From a virus: a DNA stretch of 39,377 bases. The notes under the pieces are model-generated. The model was not told where the DNA came from and did not search any database. It was given only the letters and a program-made list of their open reading frames with translations. The stretch spans positions 1 through 39,377 of IMG/VR virus record IMGVR_UViG_3300021373_001379. One strand, given 5' to 3'. This document shows positions 35,081 through 39,377 of this stretch, one piece after another. The position numbers and the translations under genes were made by a program. Numbering within the stretch: the stretch's first letter is position 1; each line of letters starts with the position of its first letter.

Positions 35081-37510
35081 TTATGATATTCTAATTTGTA
35101 CTACACTTCCATTTCTATATAATTCTCCTAATTCTACACCTCCAGCTGCTGCCGCTACATCATCCGCGTAACTCGTAGAGCTTCGCAGTACTTCCATTAT
35201 AATAGCACCACCTTCTTTTACCGCTATTGGAGTTTGAGTAGTTGTTGGAGTTCCAGTAGTTCCACTACCAGATCCAACCGCAAATACAGTACCTCCTGAA
35301 AGAGTAGCGTTATATTGACCAACTAAAACTGTAACTTGACCTTGCGCTAAAGCAGTCAAACCTTCACCGATTAATAATTTTTTAGCAAAGCTAGCTCCAT
35401 CATTATAAGCACCAACTGCAAAAGAATTTGCGCCTATATTAGAGTTATTATTTCCTGCTACTATTGAATTATTACCAGCTACAGTATTGTTAAAGCCAGT
35501 CGCAAAAGTAGAAGTACCACTTACGGTATTACTACTACCTGACGCAAGAGCTCTATTACCACTAACTATGTTAGCTTGTCCAAAACTAGCGGCGTTCTGA
35601 CCTGTAACATTTAAAGCGTTTCCATAAGCAAAAGCCGTGGTTCCATTTAAACTTGGGTTAGCTGTAGAATTTAAACCACCTGCAAAAGCTAAACTTGTCG
35701 CCGCAGTAGTTCCGTTACCTATAGCAAAACAATTTGACCCAGATGCTATAGTGTTTTGACCAAACGCAGCAGATCTAGATCCTGATGCAGTTGTGCCTTC
35801 GTTAAATGAAGCTGCATGTAAACCAGATGCTGTAGTTTGAAAACCTGTTGAAAGTGAAGATGCGCCTGATGAAGTTGTTTCGTACCCAATAGCTACTGAA
35901 TTTCTTATTCCACTAGCAACAGAACCACCTCCAAATTTTAAACTATAAGGATTAGCGGCTCCAGGAGAAACTTCTGTCATTATTAAAGTAGAATCACCTA
36001 TTACTCTATTAGCGCCATCTGTCCAAAATGTTAAAGTGTAATCAGTTCCAGCTACAGCTGAAGTTACATTTGTACTTGGGTTTTCACCTACTTTAATCTC
36101 ACCATCATTTCCTATCAATAAATACTTTTCTACAGAAAACGAACCATTGTCTTTCCAAAGTTCTGTTAAATGTACTTTGTTTGAAGCTGGTATTCTTATT
36201 GCTTCTGCACTAGCGGTTGGCGTTATTGATGGATTAGCTACTTCACCTTCAGCTGCTGCTAAACCAATAACAAGACCTTCGCTTCCTGTAACAGGGCCAG
36301 CACTACCTGTATTGAATCTTATAGTTGCATAAGGTGACTCTGTGCGAGCAGTAGCTCCAAGTGTTAAATAACTAGCTTGAGTTGTATCAATTAAAACACC
36401 GCCTCCAGTACCGGGTTTTACAGTAAGTTTTTGAGTTGGGGTGGTAGTTCCTATACCTATAAAATCACTTGGATCGTGATATATAATACTGTCACCAAGA
36501 ACTTGGCTATCTGTCCATTTAGGAATATAGTTAGTTATACCTGTCCCTTCTACGTTGTCACTTTCTATTGTAGACCAGTCGTTAACTGTTGAACTATCAG
36601 CCGCAGCATCAGCAACAGCTATAATAGAATCACCAACATTAAGTAAATCACCTGAGCAATAAAATTGACCACCTGTGTTTGCCACGATGTAGTAATCGCC
36701 AGTTATAACAGATACTCTTGTACCAGCACCACCTGGGCAATTGTAGAGATAAGATCCAGTGTTTATACCTGAAAGTATTTCGCCAGTATCAGCTCTAAAG
36801 GAACCTCTAAAAGATAAACCACCAGAAACTAAACTGTCAACATATGCTTTAGTAGCTGCGTCTTGAGCTTGAACAGGGTTTAAAAGATTTATAATATTGC
36901 CATTTAAAGTCATGTCAATATTATCTTCCATTGTTAATACACCACCAACGGTAGCACCTCCATCTACTTGAAGTGATGTCAATGTGTTAAGAGTAGAAGG
37001 TGTTGATCCTGTTACTACTAAATGATCTGTTACAGTTAATTTACCGTTATGTGTTGTGTTACCGTTTACTGTCAATGTGTTAGTTGTACCAAAAGGCGTA
37101 GCTCCTAGTAGTCTTACATTGCCATTTGAAATAAAAAAATCTTCAACAGTTAAACCAATGTCCATTGTTACATTGCTGTCGAAGTTTGCTGTCCCTACAA
37201 CTTGCATAGTACCTGGAACTACAAGTGTACTTGGTAAACTTACTGTCAATGTTTGTGCTGAAGCTACAGTGTCAATCTGATTTGCTGTGCCTGAAAGCGT
37301 AAGATTTTGTGTATCTAAGTTTACAATACCTGTGCCAGTGTCTCCTAAGAAGTTTAAGTTTACACGCGCTGTCACATACGATGCTAAATCGTCTGCAGTA
37401 AGGCTTTTAGTTAAAAACCCGTTGTCTGCTGTAGTATCTGACACGCTTATTACTAGTGTATCTGAGTTATTTACCGTGCTTACGTACGGGTATGAATAAA
37501 TAATAGCCAT
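35081..37510 (-). CDS. Tail fibre/spike with YadA-head-like repeats (809 aa)
   Basis: The N-terminal region is beta-rich and Thr/Asn-rich with repeated TLTVNGNTTHNGKLTVTDHL-like units. NPVQAQDAATKAYVDSLVSG (about 205-225) is a common phage tail-fibre signature. Residues about 525-705 contain many copies of an A(S/A)FG/AxGxxNxxSG pattern (for example SVAIGYETTSSGASSLSTGF, AASFGQANIVSGNRALASGS), as in the head domain of trimeric adhesin YadA, which forms a beta-roll. The product is probably a trimeric receptor-binding fibre. It is the first gene of the leftward block, a few tens of bases below the divergent region. No chaperone domain is visible at the C-terminus. Confidence 0.82.
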   Translation of the reverse strand: MAIIYSYPYVSTVNNSDTLVISVSDTTADNGFLTKSLTADDLASYVTARVNLNFLGDTGTGIVNLDTQNLTLSGTANQIDTVASAQTLTVSLPSTLVVPGTMQVVGTANFDSNVTMDIGLTVEDFFISNGNVRLLGATPFGTTNTLTVNGNTTHNGKLTVTDHLVVTGSTPSTLNTLTSLQVDGGATVGGVLTMEDNIDMTLNGNIINLLNPVQAQDAATKAYVDSLVSGGLSFRGSFRADTGEILSGINTGSYLYNCPGGAGTRVSVITGDYYIVANTGGQFYCSGDLLNVGDSIIAVADAAADSSTVNDWSTIESDNVEGTGITNYIPKWTDSQVLGDSIIYHDPSDFIGIGTTTPTQKLTVKPGTGGGVLIDTTQASYLTLGATARTESPYATIRFNTGSAGPVTGSEGLVIGLAAAEGEVANPSITPTASAEAIRIPASNKVHLTELWKDNGSFSVEKYLLIGNDGEIKVGENPSTNVTSAVAGTDYTLTFWTDGANRVIGDSTLIMTEVSPGAANPYSLKFGGGSVASGIRNSVAIGYETTSSGASSLSTGFQTTASGLHAASFNEGTTASGSRSAAFGQNTIASGSNCFAIGNGTTAATSLAFAGGLNSTANPSLNGTTAFAYGNALNVTGQNAASFGQANIVSGNRALASGSSNTVSGTSTFATGFNNTVAGNNSIVAGNNNSNIGANSFAVGAYNDGASFAKKLLIGEGLTALAQGQVTVLVGQYNATLSGGTVFAVGSGSGTTGTPTTTQTPIAVKEGGAIIMEVLRSSTSYADDVAAAAGGVELGELYRNGSVVQIRIS

Positions 37511-37576
37511 ATACTTATTTTTAAAATTCGTTTATAATATATATACTTACAGATTTCACTAGTTTTTTACCTAAGG

Positions 37577-37621
37577 GTGACATAAGCCTGTTACTAATAC
37601 TACTTATAAGGCTAGTGTCAC
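37577..37621. other. 13-bp imperfect inverted repeat in the divergent region
   Basis: GTGACATAAGCCT (37577-37589) and AGGCTAGTGTCAC (37609-37621) pair over 13 positions with one G-T and one mismatch, with a 19-nt loop. No T-run follows on either strand, so it is not a simple terminator; an operator or structured DNA/RNA element is possible. Confidence 0.55.
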
Positions 37622-37782
37622 AAAAAAGTTGTTAGAAATATAGGAGTATAGTGTTACCCCCTATCGTACTGATTATCAACGTTTTACAAAAACGATTTTA
37701 GTTTTACGGGCCCCACCTATTTTCCCAGATTTTTACGTATATATCCTTGATTTTCAGTATATTACGCCCTACCTTTTGACTT

Positions 37783-37815
37783 TTTACAGAGAAACTACTA
37801 ACTAACCTGGATAAT
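37783..37815 (+). promoter_or_regulatory. Repeated promoter-like element, copy 1
   Basis: TTTACA, 21 nt, GATAAT (preceded by CTG). It lies 23 nt before the ATG of a 26-aa ORF. Same spacing and similar internal bases as the four other copies. Confidence 0.65.
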
Positions 37816-37838
37816 ATATATGTAATCACTTAAACAAT

Positions 37839-37919
37839 ATGACTATGCACTATCTAACTATGTTCACAACCGATCAACTAATCAATATGTACAATACTGT
37901 AAGTAATAATACTAAATAA
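37839..37919 (+). CDS. Possible tiny protein (26 aa)
   Basis: ATG preceded by ACAAT, reading MTMHYLTMFTTDQLINMYNT and six further residues. The support is positional: it follows copy 1 of the promoter-like element and is succeeded at once by copy 2. It is too short to judge by composition. Confidence 0.4.
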   Translation: MTMHYLTMFTTDQLINMYNTVSNNTK

Positions 37920-37952
37920 TTTACAGATAAAACACTAATGAATCTGGATAAT
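37920..37952 (+). promoter_or_regulatory. Repeated promoter-like element, copy 2
   Basis: TTTACA, 21 nt, GATAAT, beginning directly after the preceding tiny ORF's stop codon. It shares TTTACAGA-AAAA-AC-AAT-AAT-TGGATAATAAT with copy 3. 16 nt before the next ATG. Confidence 0.68.
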
Positions 37953-37968
37953 AATATCAAATAACAAT

Positions 37969-38205
37969 ATGAATTACAATACTTTACAATCACTAATCCC
38001 AAATGATGAAATACATTACATTGATGACTGTGACCAGTTCTTCGCTGATAACAACCTAGATCAATCTAGCTTTTCAGATCATACATTTATACTGTTTGAA
38101 TACACTATCGAATGCCTGCCTGAAACTATCTCAGCTCTTACAGCTAACAACATTAAATTCACTCAACTAACTGACGAATTTGACTTAGACTATATAATTA
38201 TATAA
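37969..38205 (+). CDS. Small acidic protein of unknown function (78 aa)
   Basis: An acidic protein (IHYIDDCDQFFADNNLDQSS, ending DEFDLDYIII) with few basic residues. Its charge resembles DNA-mimic or early host-takeover proteins, but this is only an impression. It has its own promoter-like element 16 nt upstream, and a third copy starts 7 nt after its stop. No homologue recognised. Confidence 0.68.
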   Translation: MNYNTLQSLIPNDEIHYIDDCDQFFADNNLDQSSFSDHTFILFEYTIECLPETISALTANNIKFTQLTDEFDLDYIII

Positions 38206-38211
38206 ATAATT

Positions 38212-38244
38212 TTTACAGACAAAATACAAATCAATATGGATAAT
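38212..38244 (+). promoter_or_regulatory. Repeated promoter-like element, copy 3
   Basis: TTTACA, 21 nt, GATAAT, 30 nt before the ATG of a 43-aa gene. It matches copy 2 at about three quarters of the positions across 37 nt. Confidence 0.68.
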
Positions 38245-38274
38245 AATAATGTAACTAATTTAAATAATAACAAT

Positions 38275-38406
38275 ATGAACTTAATACAATACATTGACTT
38301 CACTTCACTATGCGAAGATTACAATTTAACAACTGGCGACATTACACCAATGCAAACATTTGAAATTGAATATGTATTGAAGCAATTTATAAAACAAAAT
38401 AAATAA
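38275..38406 (+). CDS. Small conserved marine-phage protein (43 aa)
   Basis: MNLIQYIDFTSLCEDYNLTT, then GDITPMQTFEIEYVLKQFIK and the end QNK. The pattern SLCEDYNLxTGDI...EIxxxLxxFIKQNK matches a small protein often seen in marine phages, which makes this the best supported of the tiny plus-strand genes. Function unknown. Confidence 0.75.
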   Translation: MNLIQYIDFTSLCEDYNLTTGDITPMQTFEIEYVLKQFIKQNK

Positions 38407-38468
38407 TTCACACAATGAAGTCAAGTGTTATACTTCTAACTAATTTTTAAATACTAAACAAATATACA

Positions 38469-38501
38469 CTTACAAACTAATTACAAACTAAACTGGATAA
38501 T
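38469..38501 (+). promoter_or_regulatory. Repeated promoter-like element, copy 4
   Basis: CTTACA, 21 nt, GATAAT (in ACTGGATAATATAATAAAC). It lies 36 nt before the ATG of the 76-aa gene, within a 131-nt gap that otherwise holds only AT-rich sequence. Confidence 0.65.
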
Positions 38502-38537
38502 ATAATAAACAAATACTAATACTTAAATATAATAACT

Positions 38538-38768
38538 ATGCAAAATTCAATTCAATCAAAAAGATTTGTCATTCGCAAATCACTAATCGGTCAAAACTCT
38601 ATCATTGAAGTTACTTTCAAAAGTGGCAAAACATTCAAATACAATCATGATAAAGCTTTTGAACTAATGAAAGACAATTTAACTAAACTAAATTGCTGGG
38701 AAAAATATAAGTCATACACTTCTTCGACTTCAATTCCTAAAGTTCTACAAAATGTTGAAGTTATTTAA
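38538..38768 (+). CDS. Small basic protein of unknown function (76 aa)
   Basis: Begins MQNSIQSKRFVIRKSLIGQN; beta-like front (IIEVTFKSGKTFKYNHDKAF) then a helix. Basic, with no known domain. The preceding copy of the promoter-like element and a clean ATG after TATAATAACT support it. Confidence 0.68.
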   Translation: MQNSIQSKRFVIRKSLIGQNSIIEVTFKSGKTFKYNHDKAFELMKDNLTKLNCWEKYKSYTSSTSIPKVLQNVEVI

Positions 38769-38953
38769 TTAACTTCTTCATTTGAACTCACTGGCGCGTT
38801 CCGACTAGTACCATCACCAGTCTAAATAATGTTGAACTAGCACTAACAGTCGCAATGGTTTCAAGTGACAACGATAGTACGAATAACAACTCTATCACTT
38901 GTACAAGTTCAATTCTTGTAGCGACTACTACTAACTTTTTAAAATATATAACT
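38769..38953 (+). other. 185-nt gap with palindromes
   Basis: Higher GC than the surroundings at the left part (CTGGCGCGTTCCGACTAGTA). It contains CAAGTGA...CTATCACTTG arms of a bulged hairpin and a perfect 12-bp palindrome ACTTGTACAAGT at 38897-38908. No copy of the repeated promoter-like element. An ORF frame open from 38855 is judged non-coding until the ATG at 38954. Confidence 0.5.
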
Positions 38954-39073
38954 ATGGCTACATACTCTTACACACTACTGAAAATAAGCTGGAGAATGTT
39001 CAACAAACATTTTACTAAACTAACTAAAGATCAACAAGAAAAAGTAATACAACGATACTATGACTACTACTAA
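38954..39073 (+). CDS. Small basic protein (39 aa)
   Basis: MATYSYTLLKISWRMFNKHF, a helical, basic protein ending RYYDYY. The longer frame from 38855 would add 33 Ser/Thr/Asn-rich residues that look like translated non-coding DNA, so this ATG, after AAAATATATAACT, is preferred. The next ORF begins inside its last codons. Confidence 0.6.
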   Translation: MATYSYTLLKISWRMFNKHFTKLTKDQQEKVIQRYYDYY

Positions 39074-39200
39074 AATCTTTAACGAACTACAATTGATAAA
39101 TGAGTTTGAAGCAAACTTCAATATCACTCCACAGTCTAAAGCTAGACGTGAAGAACTTACAAACAAATTACAACAACTAATGGATAATAATATAAAATAA
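39060..39200 (+). CDS. Small helical protein (46 aa) overlapping its neighbour
   Basis: MTTTKIFNELQLINEFEANF, then TPQSKARREELTNKLQQLMD and the end NNIK. Charged helix with no known domain. It overlaps the 39-aa gene by 14 nt in another frame. Copy 5 of the promoter-like element lies inside its last codons (NKLQQLMDNNIK), an unusual overlap of coding and control sequence. Confidence 0.6.
   Translation: MTTTKIFNELQLINEFEANFNITPQSKARREELTNKLQQLMDNNIK
39156..39188 (+). promoter_or_regulatory. Repeated promoter-like element, copy 5 (inside a coding end)
   Basis: CTTACA, 21 nt, GATAAT. It is within the 3' end of the 46-aa gene and 14 nt before the ATG of the membrane protein gene that follows. 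Confidence 0.6.
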
Positions 39201-39202
39201 TT

Positions 39203-39337
39203 ATGCGAAAATTCAATCACTACACAATTCTAAAACTAGTCGTTTATGGCTATATAACCTTAGCATCACTTGGCATCATTGGCTTAATTATCAATTTTGC
39301 ACAAGGTGATTTAAACGCTGACTTTGGAATGTTTTAA
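39203..39337 (+). CDS. Small single-pass membrane protein (44 aa)
   Basis: A hydrophobic segment (LVVYGYITLASLGIIGLIIN, about 12-31) flanked by basic N-terminal residues (MRKFNHYTILK) and an acidic C-terminus predicts one membrane helix with the N-terminus inside. No homologue recognised. The gene follows promoter-like copy 5 by 14 nt. Early-expressed membrane peptides of phages often act on the host envelope; this is not shown here. Confidence 0.65.
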   Translation: MRKFNHYTILKLVVYGYITLASLGIIGLIINFAQGDLNADFGMF

Positions 39338-39348
39338 AATAACTAACT

Positions 39349-39377
39349 ATGCAATACAGAAATATACCTTACGACTA
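39349..39377 (+). CDS. Start of another small gene cut by the right edge
   Basis: An ATG after AACTAACT opens MQYRNIPYD and is still open at the window end, 11 nt after the membrane protein stop. Too little sequence to judge. Confidence 0.35.

Larger units (their letters stand above)
37511..37838. promoter_or_regulatory. Divergent intergenic control region
   Basis: These 328 nt separate the leftward late block from the rightward small genes. They hold AT-rich sequence just before the tail-fibre start (for example TATATATATTATAAACG on the minus strand), a 13-bp imperfect inverted repeat (37577-37621), a small CGTTTT/AAAACG hairpin (37680-37694), a C-rich patch and the first copy of the repeated promoter-like element. 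No Bacteroidota-type TAnnTTTG box was found at a convincing distance. The region is a likely site of promoters and possibly operators or replication elements. Confidence 0.65.

Noticed and set aside
37548-37580. CTTACAGA as a sixth copy of the repeated promoter-like element
   Set aside because: No GATAAT at the required 21-nt distance and no following small ORF.
37680-37705. CGTTTT/AAAACG hairpin followed by T-rich sequence as a plus-strand terminator
   Set aside because: The stem is short and AT-rich and no plus-strand gene lies upstream in the window.
38855-38953. Longer N-terminus for the 39-aa protein
   Set aside because: The added residues are Ser/Thr/Asn-rich, overlap a palindromic gap and look like translated non-coding DNA.
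1-39377. tRNA genes, CRISPR arrays, insertion sequences, integrase or attachment sites
   Set aside because: None could be recognised by eye; a tRNA search tool could still find a divergent tRNA.

Overview
The window is about 39 kb of an AT-rich, tightly packed tailed-phage genome (or a contig from one). Almost everything from 37510 down to position 1 reads on the minus strand as one late block of virion, packaging, lysis and chaperone genes. A short divergent block of very small genes starts at about 37.8 kb and runs on the plus strand off the right edge. The host is probably a marine member of the Bacteroidota. This is inferred from the low GC, A/T-rich leaders without clear Shine-Dalgarno sites, a small secreted protein with a signal peptide typical of that phylum, and recognisable relatives of proteins common in uncultured marine phages. 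Terminase, portal, capsid and tail proteins look like a podovirus-type lineage with crAss-like (Crassvirales-type) relatives. That placement is from memory of the families and needs a tree.

Layout in the order of minus-strand transcription. (a) 37510-34404: a tail fibre with a YadA-head-like repeat region and two small conserved proteins. (b) 34371-32568: a phage groEL followed by groES, the reverse of the usual bacterial order. (c) 32571-28109: a winged-helix protein, a run of small virion-associated proteins (one with an HExxH motif, two sharing an SPxKQV-DER peptide), and a secreted accessory protein. (d) 28104-25927: a Met/His-rich protein, a holin, small proteins, a two-domain GroES-like protein and a candidate small terminase. 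(e) 25927-18568: large terminase, portal, probable scaffold and major capsid protein. (f) 18498-9327: connector and tail proteins, with a nucleotidyltransferase-like gene between two tail genes. (g) 9321-1: two internal virion proteins and a giant polyvalent protein (at least 2324 codons, cut by the left edge) with HELLH and HAD phosphatase motifs.

Many gene joints are TAATG or ATGA overlaps, which points to coupled translation. Strong hairpins lie just after the capsid gene and after the following gene.

The right-hand 1.6 kb holds tiny ORFs. It carries five copies of a promoter-like element, (T/C)TTACA, exactly 21 nt, GATAAT, each followed by an ATG. It does not match the usual Bacteroidota promoter and is the best candidate for something undescribed. 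The other leading candidates are the double GroES-like protein beside the terminase and the nucleotidyltransferase inside the tail operon. No replication genes, endolysin, tRNA, CRISPR array or insertion sequence was found.
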